A DNA stretch of 64,000 nucleotides from Callipepla californica brunnescens (taxonomy: Eukaryota > Chordata > Aves > Galliformes > Odontophoridae): positions 32,183,502-32,247,501 of the forward strand of contig JALIRH010000004.1 in NCBI GenBank assembly GCA_023055505.1. Direction: 5' to 3'. Every line of letters starts with the position of its first letter. Within the stretch, counting starts at the first letter, position 1. The notes under the pieces are model-generated. The model ran no database searches and had not been told where the DNA came from. It worked only from the letters and a program-made list of their open reading frames with translations. Below are positions 53,720 to 64,000 of the stretch, piece by piece. The position numbers and the translations under genes were made by a program.

Positions 53720-54188
53720 GTGCGAGGGGGCGGCGGCGGCGGAGCCGCCGGGGAAAGCCCCCCGGGCGGCGGCGAGCGGCGGGCGCGGGGTCCCGGGCGG
53801 TGCTCCGGCGGCGGCCTCCCCAGATCCCGCGGGCTGGGGCTTGGCGCGGAGGTGCATGAACTCACCGCGCCGCGCGCGACTCACGACTTCCAGGAAGAGC
53901 TGGCAGCGCTCCGCCGGGGGAAGCGGCCGGCGCCGTGCCTCGCCGCGCCGCGCTCCTTCCCCATGCGCCGCCCCGCGCCCCGCGGAGCCGGGAGCGCCCC
54001 GCCGCGCCGCGCCGCCGCACGTGTCAGCAGCGGGCCGGGCCGCTCCGCCGCCGCCAGGGGAGCGCGGCGCCCGCCCCTCTCGCTGCACCATGCATGCCCC
54101 CGCCGCGCCCCGCGCCCTACATCGCCGCGCCGCCCGCGGGCTCCGCCGGCCGAGCGCAGCGCCGCGCCCCGGCCCCGCCTGCACACTG
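53720..54188 (-). other. TGFB3: TGFB3 5' UTR (predicted) with upstream ATGs
   Basis: From a start site inferred about 27-33 bases past the TATA box to the main ATG, about 470 nt and extremely GC-rich. It has five ATGs before the main one. ATG-TAG at 54117-54122; a 23-codon uORF at 54024-54095; an ATG at 54089-54091 in frame with the main ORF; a 27-codon uORF at 53881-53964; another in-frame ATG at 53855-53857. Translation of human TGFB3 mRNA is known to be held down by its long leader with uORFs; the same is likely here. Confidence 0.65.
54117..54122 (-). promoter_or_regulatory. ATG-TAG minimal upstream ORF in the TGFB3 leader
   Basis: A start codon followed directly by a stop on the gene strand, about 65 bases past the predicted cap site. 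Start-stop elements can hold or drop ribosomes. Whether it lies in the mRNA depends on the start site. Confidence 0.5.
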
Positions 54189-54214
54189 CCCCGCCGCCGC
54201 GCTCGCCGCTGAAA

Positions 54215-54221
54215 TTTTATA
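54215..54221 (-). promoter_or_regulatory. TATA box of TGFB3
   Basis: TATAAAA on the gene strand inside GC-rich DNA, about 500 bases before the ATG. The mammalian TGFB3 promoter is known to have a TATA box and a CRE, unlike TGFB1, so the match in kind and order supports it. Confidence 0.8.
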
Positions 54222-54232
54222 CCTCCCTCCCG

Positions 54233-54240
54233 TGACGTCC
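54233..54240 (-). promoter_or_regulatory. CRE-like site upstream of the TGFB3 TATA box
   Basis: GGACGTCA on the gene strand: seven of eight bases of the CREB/ATF palindrome TGACGTCA, 12 bases upstream of the TATA box. Mammalian TGFB3 has a functional CRE next to its TATA box. Confidence 0.7.
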
Positions 54241-54341
54241 CCGCGACGGGGCTCGCGCGGGGGAGGGAGCTCCAAGCCCGGCCTTCGCCCGCGGCGCCGC
54301 GCTGATGGCTTCAGCAGGCGCGCGGCGATCGCCGCCCTCCG

Positions 54342-54370
54342 CCTCCTCCTCCTCCTCCTCCTCCTCCTCC
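54342..54370. repeat. (TCC)n trinucleotide repeat
   Basis: About ten TCC units upstream of the TGFB3 TATA box, on the IFT43-facing side. Purine/pyrimidine strand asymmetry is complete within the run. Confidence 0.9.
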
Positions 54371-55100
54371 CGCTCCGCCGCCGCCCCCCGCGCGGACGGC
54401 GGCGCCGGGCCCCCGCGCCCCGGGCTGGGCCCCTCCGACGTGGCCGACGCGGCCCCCGCGGCGGCGGCGCGCGGGCGCCCCCTTCTGGCGGCGGACGGGC
54501 GCGGAGCCGGGTCCTTCGCGGTGGTCCGCCCGCTCCGCCCCTTTCCAGCGGCGAGATCGCGTTAAAAGCGGCAAAAATACCCCGAATAGTTTCCCGATGC
54601 GGTTTCTTTCCGAGAGCGGGAGGGAGGGGCCGGCGGCCCCGGAGGCGGCGGTGGGCGCTGGCGGCCCGCGAAGGGGTCCGGCTGGCAGGGTACCGTCCCC
54701 GGGCGCTCCCCCGGCCCCGCTCACGGGCCGGGATCCGCCCTTCAGGGCCCCGCGGGCTCCTCTCCCCCGCCTGCCCGCGACCTGCCCGTCGCCCTCTTCC
54801 CGCACCCGGCGCTGCCCGCTGCTGAGGCCCACAGAGAGACCGGGCGTGCCCTAGGGGTGCTGAAGCGCGGCCCGACGGCCCCGTGGTCAGCGCGGTGCCT
54901 GCGGTTGCACTTTCCCACAGACGCTGGCCCTGACCGGGAGCGCGGCCGCACCGCCGGGGCAGCCTTCGCTCACAGCGCGGTGGGGATCTGCTGCCGCTGG
55001 GCAGCCCTGCTCGAGCCGCGGCCGCCAGGTGTGGGAGAGGCTCTGCGGGAGCCTACAGGCGGCTGGCAGCGCTGCGCCCGAGGGGCCGCGTAGAGTTGGA

Positions 55101-56180
55101 GGCCACGCTGACCGCTAGCACTGATGGCTCTGCGCTGCCGCAGCCCACCTGCCGCAGTGCCACGTGGAGACTCCTTGGCCGGTGCAGAGATGGGAACGGC
55201 AGCTGTGGGCTGATGAGAGCGGCTCCCCAATGGCTCGGCCCAGGTGCGGGTGTCAGTGAGGATCCTGGCGCGCCGCTATGGATGCGTTAATGATATTGGC
55301 TGCTCACCCAAAGCTGGGAGCTTTGTCAGCACGAGGGCGGCTGAGATGTCCTGCAGGAGGGGGTAGGGCAGCCGTCACTCGCTCTGGCGGCTGTGGCTGT
55401 GCTCCCTGCGGCACTGCGGTGCCTGCAGTCCCATGCGGGGCCAGGAGCCCAGCCGGCCGCCCTTCAGCACCCCAGCTAAGGCGGACACTGCTCTCTCCTG
55501 CTGAGCAATGCGTGGGCTCCCTACTAAAGCTCCTCTTCAGCTACAGTGTGCCGCTAAAGGTGGCTGGGCGCAGGGTGCGTGGTGGTGCTCGGGTGTGGTG
55601 GCTTTCCCAGGCTCACCAGGCTTTCTCTAAGCAGGAGGAGGAGCAGACACAGCCCTGTTCGTACAGGAGGCAATGAGCACAGTGCTGGGGGGCTCTGCTA
55701 GTCCTGCTCCACGTGGCCAGGTGAGCGAGCCCTGCTGCTCTGTGATCCATTCCTACCCCTCCTACAGCTGCCCATCGGAGCAGGGCTGGGAGATGCAGGG
55801 CCGCGTGCCCATGGCTCTCGTGGTGATGCATGGGTGCGGGTGAGCAGTGGTGGCCTTCTGCTGGGTGTGGGTGCCCAGTCTATCACTGGGGTGCATCCCC
55901 ACATCTGGGGGAACCATGGTGTCACAGCACCCAGCCGGCCTGGCTTCAGGAGAGGAAAATCACGTCTCGCTCACTGAGCCCCTTGAACACATCAAGGTTT
56001 GTGAAGGCAGATAGTATCTTCTATTAGAGCGACTGGTACGGCTGGAAAAAGCGGACAGGCCTTCGGGCACAGACACGCCGCGTGTGTGGCTTTTTCCAGC
56101 AGAATCAGCGGGTCTCTTAGAAAGTTATTACTCTGCCTACAGACCGCGCGTCACTTGATCCCTGGATCATCACAGCCGCA
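55101..56180. other. intergenic, TGFB3-IFT43 divergent spacer
   Basis: Moderately GC-rich DNA between the two CpG-rich blocks. I see no exon or recognised repeat. Several open frames are chance frames in GC-rich sequence. Confidence 0.5.
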
Positions 56181-56364
56181 GCACGACTGCTTAAAAACGG
56201 CGGCAACGGGCGGCAAGAGCGCTCTGGGACACGCCGCCTTTACGCCTGCATCCAGCCCGCCGCCCAGCTTCTGGCCGCCGCCGCAGAATTAACGGGTGCC
56301 GGCTGAAGGCGGCGAGGGCTGTCGGGCAGAGCAGGAGGGCCGGGCAGGGGCGGGCCCCGCTCCG

Positions 56365-56376
56365 GTTGCTAGGGAC
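56365..56376 (+). promoter_or_regulatory. possible RFX X-box-like site
   Basis: GTTGCTAGGGAC, 30 bases before the IFT43 ATG. The left half fits the RFX X-box (GTTGCY) and the right half fits poorly. RFX factors drive many intraflagellar transport genes, so the place is suggestive. The site may fall in the transcribed leader. Confidence 0.3.
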
Positions 56377-56406
56377 GCGGGGCGGGCCGTGCTCCGGAAG
56401 CGGCGG

Positions 56407-56451
56407 ATGGAGGCAGAGCGGGAGCGGGCCGAGGCGCCGCGCCGCGCGGGG
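56407..56451 (+). CDS. IFT43: IFT43 coding exon 1
   Basis: ATG with a good context (gcggATGG), 15 codons (MEAERERAEAPRRAG), donor GGG|GTGAGC. This N-terminus is poorly conserved against mammals. The frame is open further upstream with no in-frame ATG, so this start is the natural choice. Confidence 0.82.
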
Positions 56452-59400
56452 GTGAGCGGGCCCGGCGGGCGGGAGGGTGCTGCCCTCAGCGTGGCGGCGG
56501 GCGGGGGTCGGCGTGTGCTCTCCCCTGCGGCTTTCCCGTGGTTCTCCGCGGTTATGGCCGCCCGCCTGCGGGGAGCCTGGAGCCGTTCGTGTCGGTAACC
56601 GTGTGCCCTTCGCGTTTCCCCTCGTGCCGCAGGTGCCCAGGATGGGCCGGCGGGCTCGCCAGGCGCTCTTCTCAAGCGAGAGTCTCAGCGGGAAGAGCTC
56701 TTCTGCGTCCACGGGAGAGGTGGGTGTCCCTCCAGAGGTCCTGTCTGTGTGCCCCACGGGAGCTTCTTGCCTTCTGAGGTCTGTTCCCTCGTTACATCCT
56801 TACCCTTCAGAATTTATCCTTAGGGCTGGACCCACGTGTCTGCCCTGCCCCTTCCCTTGTGCCACCTTTGGCACCACGTGTAGGTTTTGCTCAGCTGTTA
56901 AATGGGGCCGTGGTCCCTCACAGTGAGGTATGGAGTAGGAACAAGCAGACTGGGTCCTCTTCCTCCCATCCGTGCGTATCTTCCCATACACGCATACAGG
57001 CTTATTGTTTTGTTACCAGTGTTTCACCACCCGTGATAGCAAGGCAGAGTGCGGGTAAGCAGATACTTTTCTTTTGTGTTTGGCTTATTCAGGTGCCAGA
57101 GTACAGTTTCTGGTGGTTAATATCAAACTTGTGCAGCAACACAGTTTTTCCTTTCCTCTGCTCATGTGCTATTAAGACCGTGTTAGGAGCTGGCGTTGCA
57201 GCACATGAGGCTCTGTGATAATGTGCAAATTCATTTCCCATTTGACTTTGGAGAAAGACTTTTGTTCAGAGTCTTGTTTTCGTCAGTATCTCTTCAAAAA
57301 ATAGAAGGCTGCCTGGAACCCTTCATTCACAGGAGGATGAGGCAACATCCTATAATAACCAGGAAGATAAGGGCTGAACCTTTTGGTTCAGTCTCTTGCT
57401 TAGTGCTGCAATTGCTCAAATTTTACCTAGCAATCAGTTTGCCAGGAAGTCCTGATGGGAGATGCTAGGTCTGTTCAAAGCAAATGGAGCTCTTTGTGCA
57501 TTTATTTTGGTAACACAAAAAACTGAAATAACAACGGGACCCATAGGTAAAGAAAGTCTTAGAAGCAAGCAGGTAGGGCAAGCAGGTGTTAATGTTGTTT
57601 TGCTTCCAGGTAAGGGTGCTCACTCTAATTGTTCACTCACCGCAATTGTCTGTCCTCTTTATGGACTGATTTTCTGCTCAGAAAGAGAGAGAGGCATGTT
57701 GTAGGGGTACAGCTGGCCCATTGTAACTTACTGTGGCTGTGTTCGGTGTGGCTCACGTCACAGCATTATAACTGCTGTGGAGAGATCATAAAGGTTCCAG
57801 TCCCTGGACATCCCTGGAGCGGAATAAGAAATAGAATCTTCTGACTGAAGGCACTGGGTTTTTCAGCAGCAGAAGGGCGAGGCCTTCCACACCTTAAACA
57901 CTTCAAATATGTTATTACTGGATCTTAACCACCAGGAAGAAAATCAGTAGTCTCCCTTCAGACAGTTCTTTGTTTGCTGTTAACAGAAAACCTTGGAGCT
58001 CCTAGAGAAGAGACAAAATGTGCTGTATCCTCAGCCCTTTCCTTTGCTCTGGAATTGGAAGCCTTTCATACATGGCCATGGTTGGTACCAAAAAGGCTGT
58101 TTAATAGAACTGATATTGTGTTTTACTTTTCTGTAAGCTTGGCTTGTCTCAGAAGTGGTGGGGTCAACTGTTACAGTGAGTGTCTCATTCAGCCAGCTGG
58201 TCTTGAAAACTTTTCAAAGAGTGTTACTAAAACTACGAATAACAACAAAAAAACAACCCACCCTATTTTTTTTTTTTTACTAGGAGTGATTAGTGGAGGA
58301 GGCCCCATGTAAGGTTAGCCCAGCAGGTTTTATTCCTGTTAGTGATTCTGAAGATGGAGATTTGCTCTAAACCTTACCTGTATTGACTCTTTCTAGGGAA
58401 GTTTTCCATCTGGGCTAGTGATTCTGTCTTTGGTAGTACCTCAGGGTTTTAGGACTGTTTTAAGAGTCAACTTATTTTTTGTTTATTTTAATGTTTCTTT
58501 CAGTCCATTCGGCTCAAATCTCTGATGTGAGCACCTCACTTGTCCTCACATTCTGATCTTTTCTTGATGCTGATAACCACTCTGGATGTGTTTTGCAGTC
58601 AGAACAGCTTGCTCAAAGGAAGGAGAAAGTCTCTGTCTGTCCATGTTTTTGGACTTATTACAAGGAAATCACTTTGTGGAGTGAAGAACTCATTTAACAT
58701 TATTAAAAAGTTCTTTGTTTTGAAGTCAATAGGCAAATCTTCTGACTTGGTGTGTAGATTTTATCAGATTACCACTGATCTCTTGTTGACCTGGACTCTG
58801 TCTTCGAAAAGAGACTTCAAACAGTGATGCCTCTCATCAACTGTCGGTCTTCTTTCTCAAATGTGTTGTGGAAAGCTGTCCCCTAGGACATAACTGCAAT
58901 CTCTTGTGCCTTGTAGCCCATTATACATCCCCCAAGCTCTATAAACCAAGGTGATATCTTAGTATTTTTTGTGTGCCTGTGGTGTATATGCATTGTTCGC
59001 TCTTCTACAATAAATTCTTGATCTGAAGTAGTCTCTGATTCCTCTGGCAAAATCTGTATTTGATAATTCCTGTTCTTGTGTGAAATAATCTGCATTACCT
59101 TAATATTCAGACACCTTGAGGAGCTCAGTAGGGGTCATAATGCTGACAGTTTGCCATCAAATGTGCAGAGCATTCCTGTCTTCTCAGAAGGACAAGTACC
59201 AACAGACAACAGTGCAGCTATGTACTATTTCAAGAGGCAAGAAGGAACATGATTATTTGCTGTAATTGGTGCAATCTGCATCCTCCTGCAACAATGGCTG
59301 TGCGTGTTCCTGGCCTTTAGAGCTCCTTGGCAAATTAGCAGGCACTTCTCGAGCACCCAGGGGAGTATGCTGTAAATGGGAATTCCTAGAGATAAATCTA

Positions 59401-61895
59401 CTTGCTGCGTGCCAGAACTCTGCATTTCAAACATTCATTTTCTACCCATTTTCCATTGGGAGGCCTTTCCCATCCCCTGGCTCGCTGCGTTACTTTTTAT
59501 TCATCTTGATGCTATCAGGTTTCTGGCAAAATGGGACAGATTTGAGCTGGTCGTGTTATTTGTGCAAAGGGAGGGGCAGATGGTATAATGAGATCTGTTG
59601 AAGATCTTTGTTCTCACATTCTACCAGGACTTCTGGATGCTTGTCTAGAATAAAAGTCAAGTCTTTTTCCTGGCTGTAGCACTGCTGCATCCAGCAGCCT
59701 GGATGCTGGCTTGATGACATTCACCAAGATAAACTATTCAGCCAGGTTCAGAGCTCTTAAGGAGATTGATTTGGAAAGCTGAGTGGAAAAGCCTTCTATT
59801 TAAATATATCAGCATTTTTTTTTTCCTTTTCTGTGTTTCCTCTCAGCAGGAGTGGGCTATTTGTTGTTCCGTAAGAAATCAGTATGCAGAAATATTTTTG
59901 TGTTATTCTGCTTGCACAGTCAGTTTTCTCTTTATCCTGCAGTGGAAAGGCTCCCTTGGGACTTTGATCAAGAATTCCTTGGGTTTCTGCTCTTACAAAC
60001 TCAGTGGGATGTAGTCAGTGTCTTTCCTGCAGTGCTTTGTAGATCCTGTGCAGAGGCTGCTTTGTGTAGGCAGTGCACCAGCATAAAGGATGAGGTTTAC
60101 CAGGCTGTGCTGGAGTCTCTTCTTACAGGTAGGATGAGGGTCTCTTTCACTTAATGATATCAAAATTCCCTTCTGGTTTTCTTCCATGCTTCACCCCGGC
60201 CTCGGGAAAGGCTCTGTGCTTTCACTTCTGAAGGTATATTCTTCCCTTACTGCCATACCTGTTATTTGTAAGCATGCCTATGTAGTTGTAGTCCTTGAGT
60301 GACAGTTAAAAATGAATATTTCTATGCTGCAAAGATCTTACATAGGCAAGTGCACAGATGAAACCTTGAACTGCCTCCACTGCCTGCTGGGCAGATGTTC
60401 CCTCAGGAGTATTTTACAGAGCAGCTCTTTGGACTTCTACCACCCATGCCCTGGTAGCAGCTTCTGGCTGCATTCTTTAGGCTTCATTTAAATAGGACTC
60501 TGGTTATCTAACCCAAGCGAATAAACAACTGCACATCAGTTGCTGAAGATGAAACCCAGATGGAAGATGGCTTCAAAAAGTGGTTATTTAAATGCTTTTT
60601 TCAACATGTCTTGTCTGGCTGTATTTCCTTCAGTGTGACTGTGAGTCCTGTACCACCTGGGATCTGCACATCCAGAGGAGCTTGGGTCGTGCTGTGCCCT
60701 GCAGAAGCCTTTCTGCTGTTAGATACAGGAACAAGGAGCCCCTGGTTCACAGATAGACAGTTCCAACAGATTTTATTGGTTAGGTCGATCTGGTTTCATT
60801 TACACTGCTCTCTGATATGGATGCTTCTGTACCTTGCTGTCCTAACCTGCACGTAGCTTCCCTCTGTTCCTGTGTCATATGACTGTAAGACCAAACGGCA
60901 GCACAGAGGCTAAGTGAACTCAGGTAACAAAATATTTTAATCAGAGATGTATTTATAAATTGCATTACTTCCCTTCTCCCCAGGGGAGATGATACAGTCC
61001 AGATAAAAGGTCGGCCAAGTTAGAAGAGTGGTTCCAGCCCTAGCCCCCATACAGGGTTGTGGGATACCTATAGTTTCTCTCTGAATGATTCTGTTAACTT
61101 GGATTGCATAGAGATTACTGGGTTCTTAAAATGCCTTCTCCTTGCATTTGATGCCCAGCAACTAGTTGTTGCTGTGCTGGTTCTGGCAGTGTGCGTCACA
61201 AAGATTCTCAGCCAGTTCACAAGTTTCACAGTGATTAACAGGCTGCTTTATGTAGTTGTTCATCTGCCCCATAACTAAGCCATTCCCTGATTCAGTAGGG
61301 TTACCTAAAGTTCATGTACCTATGCAACATTAGGGCTATCTCAAAAGCTACCACTACCAGTGGAGAATCTGACTTTGCTCAGAGTGGTTCCTGATAAAGG
61401 GTTACAGCCAGCTGTGGTAAATGCCCCCCAGCATGATGGCTTCAGCATCTTTTCTGGACTGGCCCAGTTGCAGAGTTTGGCCATTCAGATCTTTCTAGTG
61501 CCCTACATGCCTGAATGGTATGGGCTATGTGAACTAAGTTTTTTTTCCATTCTTGCTATTACTGTAGTGTTTTTGTGTTTGTTTGTTTTTTCCAGTATTT
61601 CCTTCAGTGATCTGATTGCTGTCCACCTCTCCTGCCTTTGCATTACAACAGGCATGCTTTGTGGTATTACAGTTTGCATATGCGTAAATGCCTGCAGGTA
61701 TAAAATCTTACAGTAGTGCGATCATCTTTGTACTTCGTTCAGGTGATTAAGGTTGCATAGCATGTGCTGCAGGACGAGCATTCATGTCAACCTTCATGCT
61801 ATTTTGTGCAGTTCCATAGTTTTTCCTTTTAACTTCTTTCTCTTTTCCCCTCCTTATCCTTCTAGGATGAAGACTCTGAGGAAAAAGCTGACCAT
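56407..61895 (+). CDS. IFT43: IFT43 5' portion (partial gene, exons 1-3 joined)
   Basis: IFT43 is a small subunit of the intraflagellar transport A complex, which binds IFT121 and supports retrograde transport in cilia. Three exons are predicted: 56407-56451, 56633-56719 and 61866-61895, all junctions in phase 0, giving the first 54 residues. The signature is MGRRARQ in exon 2, matching MGRRAQQ of the human protein, followed by a Ser-rich stretch. The human protein is about 210 residues, so most of it, including the conserved QGGWA and C-terminal regions, lies past the window's end. It is divergently arranged with TGFB3, as in human. Confidence 0.85.
56633..56719 (+). CDS. IFT43: IFT43 coding exon 2
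   Basis: 87 nt, 29 codons, acceptor ctcgtgccgcag, donor GAG|GTGGGT. It encodes VPRMGRRARQ and a Ser-rich segment ending STGE. This is the exon that identifies the gene: human has KMGRRAQQ followed by SSLTLTGE at the same place. Confidence 0.9.
56720..61865 (+). other. IFT43 intron 2
   Basis: About 5.1 kb with no secure exon. It holds one exon-like stretch at 59943-60128 (see findings) and several chance open frames. AT content is much higher than in the promoter region. Confidence 0.7.
61866..61895 (+). CDS. IFT43: IFT43 probable 30-nt exon 3
   Basis: A 30-nt exon after a long pyrimidine tract (ctcttttcccctccttatccttctag) with donor CAT|GTAAGA. It is in phase 0 on both sides and reads DEDSEEKADH after STGE. 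The strong sites, the frame and the acidic composition, like other IFT43 linkers, support it. It may be skipped in some transcripts without changing the frame. Confidence 0.65.
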
Positions 61896-64000
61896 GTAAG
61901 ACTAGAAGCTTTTTAGGTAGACACTGGCTTCTCTGAAGGGGTCCAGTAAGGCTAAACTGGTGGGCCTGGGGGCTACCATAAGGGAGCACTCTAGTGATAA
62001 AGTCATTCCTGAGATGCAGTGCTTCTCCTGCATCTTTTGTTCCTATTGCTGACAATTTTTTGTCTTACTATCTGGTGGCTACTCTTATCAGCTGCGGCTT
62101 TGTGTGCTCAGGTCACAGACCTACGTGTGGCCATTGAAAAGGCATTCTGTTTTCATTTAAAAATAAGGACAGCGTTTAGCTGACGGAGTACAGAACCTGT
62201 CTGAGCCTACGTGTGCTGTCCACTATGTTTAGCTTACTCCCACAACACGAAAACTTGTTGTAGGAGATTATGAAGTCTCACTGGTGCCCCAGAGGAGAAG
62301 GCCATCCCGTAGTAGCAGGATTGTGAGCTTGTGTATTTCCTGTGTTTCCTGGCTAGAGCAGCGCTTTGTGTATGTTAGATATTTGAAGCATCCTTTCCCA
62401 TACTCTGATTCTTTCTGCTGAAGCACTAACTCTGTAGTAGTAGTGTATTAGATCCGTTCAAGAAGTTTGGAGCCCAAAAAAAGAAAGCTCTATCACCCAT
62501 CTCATTAATTCTGACCTCAGCAGGATTTGGTCATTGCAAGAGTTTAGGACTATTCACTTTTCTCTTGGTGGTGCTAGGGATGATACTGCAGGAAAAATTC
62601 ACTGAGTTTATTTGTCAGTGACAGATGCTTCAGGAGGGAGGTGTCCCTGCCTATAGCAGGGGGTTGGAACTTGATGAACTTCAACGTTCCTTCCAGCCCA
62701 AACCATTCTATGATTCTGTGTCTTTCCTCTTGCCCACAGTAGGGCTAATCCCCAGAGTGCTTTTCCAAAACTCAGACAAAGAGACTTCCTGCAGATGGAT
62801 ATTGTTTTGGGAGCTACTCACCCAGTAGATTTTTTTTTTCCTAGTAATTGTCTTAAACTTTCTTATTTATATATTACCTCAGTGAACTCAGTCCTTACAG
62901 TTGCTTCACTGGAACTAATTCCACCTTCCATGCATTGCCCTAATTCATCGCTTCTGAAGAGCTGCTGCACTGAGTGGTGGCTGGTCACATGCTGCAGGCA
63001 CCTTCTTGCTCCTGGCTGCACAATGTCATTAAAACAACTAAACTGATTTCCACATGAACAATCGTTATTGCTTCGGGGGTATTGTGCAATAGTGCCTGGC
63101 AAGGAGAGTTTCCTTAGTATGAAGTGATCCCCTCTCTGAAACCACTCCTATCTGGGTAACTCCTGCACACTTTATTCAAGCTTGTGCTCTTAAGCAGCAT
63201 AGTCTTGCTTGAAAGTATTTTTCCATTTGTAAGTGCCTGTGAAAGGTAACAAAATGGTTAACTGAGCATTCAGAAATCTGACTGATCAGTAGTTTGCTTG
63301 TAGCTTTTAAAACTTAAATGTTTAAAATACCTACTGACTTCTATTAATTGTATCATAGCTCCCTTTCAAGACAATTATTAGCAAAACTTTCTAAGTGTGA
63401 TTCAGAACTGTTTAGTTGCAGTCTATCTCTCCCTTAGTCATTGCCTGGCCAAGCTGAAATACTTGGCTTCTTGAATCATGTCCGAAGTTGGCCCTTTTGT
63501 CCCCCTGATGGCTCATGTAACCCTTCTCTGAACTCCCTTTGGGCTGTGCTGAGTGTTACAGTCTAAACTCTTTCTGGATTTGGTCCCTTTCCTCTTGCTA
63601 CTCTGCAGTTTGTGGCTGTCAGAATATCAGCAAGCACCCAGTTGGTGCCGTTGATGTGAACGTACCTGCTGAAGTCCTGCCCACCAGCCAGCTGCCTGCT
63701 CAGAGACTTGTTTTGTATCCCCTGGCAAACCACTCATCTCACATCTGAATTTTTGCCTGTTGAGTCACTCATTTGTCTGTGCCTTCCAAGGCTGCCTGGG
63801 ACATCGAGCCAAAAGCTGCGAGGCTGATCAATAATATAAGAAAAGGGTGTATCCTAATATCTTAGCTGATCTGCAGAGGCAGAATAAGCAGGAGGACTAT
63901 GAAAGTGTATGGGAGCCAAGATTTTTGCTGGATTCTCTTCCCAGCTTTGCCACAGATTTGCTTTGGAGCCTTGGAGAAGTCCCTTCTCCAATTTGCTTTA
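61896..64000 (+). other. IFT43 intron 3 (start; runs off the window)
   Basis: No further IFT43 exon recognised; I looked for the QGGWA-coding exon and did not see it. It contains the CR1 tail at 62636-62722. Around 63480-63560 there is weak likeness to a minus-strand CR1 fragment. Confidence 0.65.
62636..62722 (+). mobile_element. CR1 LINE 3' tail in IFT43 intron 3
   Basis: gtgtccctgcctatagcagg, gggttggaacttgatgaact, ttccttccagcccaaaccat and then tctatgattctgtg: a truncated CR1 end, sense to IFT43. Confidence 0.88.

Larger units (their letters stand above)
56190..56680. promoter_or_regulatory. CpG-rich IFT43 promoter region
   Basis: Dense CpG around the first IFT43 exon and no TATA box, as usual for a housekeeping or ciliary gene. 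The start site is not determined; it is probably within about 150 bases before the ATG at 56407. Confidence 0.7.

Noticed and set aside
54311..54832. 173-codon - strand open frame upstream of TGFB3
   Set aside because: Gly/Arg-rich translation of the (TCC)n repeat and CpG island, upstream of the TATA box. A composition effect.
57987..58135. Open frames after the acceptor tttgctgttaacag in IFT43 intron 2
   Set aside because: Two frames are open at once, there is no good donor, and there is no match to IFT43. Not enough to call an exon.
61360..61716. 118-codon hydrophobic + strand frame in IFT43 intron 2
   Set aside because: No splice sites in a usable phase, no recognisable family, no promoter or poly(A) context. 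Hydrophobic because the DNA is T-rich.

Overview
This is vertebrate nuclear DNA from a bird, most likely a galliform such as chicken. The evidence is sparse exons with GT-AG splice sites, several CR1 LINE fragments with the avian 3' tail, and a TGFB3 reading frame of exactly 412 codons. The window holds no operons, CRISPR arrays, tRNA or rRNA genes. The species is an inference; the bird assignment rests on CR1 and the TGFB3 sequence.

Layout. (1) 1 to about 30 kb, + strand: the 3' part of TTLL5 (tubulin polyglutamylase, also called STAMP). Three exons are secure (5590-5761, 14307-14527, 21555-21640). A phase-compatible but unproven terminal pair follows (28892-28928 and 29740-29794), and there is one possible cassette exon (16120-16323). 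(2) About 30-40 kb: no gene recognised. It holds possible TTLL5 terminal exons or 3' UTR, CR1 remnants and simple repeats. (3) 40.0-54.2 kb, - strand: the complete TGFB3 gene. It has seven coding exons, a likely poly(A) signal, a roughly 470-nt GC-rich leader with nested upstream ATGs, and a TATA box with a CRE-like site just upstream. (4) 54.2-56.4 kb: a GC-rich divergent intergenic region with two CpG-rich blocks. (5) 56.4-64 kb, + strand: the start of IFT43 (intraflagellar transport complex A), with exons 1 and 2 and a probable 30-nt exon 3. The rest of the gene lies beyond the window.

The order TTLL5 (+), TGFB3 (-), IFT43 (+) matches human 14q24.3, so this is conserved vertebrate synteny. 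The genes are not a pathway unit. TTLL5 glutamylates tubulin and other substrates, including in cilia; IFT43 serves retrograde ciliary transport; TGFB3 is a secreted growth factor.

The most interesting points are in untranslated and alternative sequence. They are the TGFB3 leader (an ATG-TAG minimal uORF, two short uORFs, and two upstream ATGs in frame with the coding sequence with no stop between), the unresolved 3' end of TTLL5, a possible extra TTLL5 exon, and the acidic IFT43 microexon. I found no convincing wholly new gene system.
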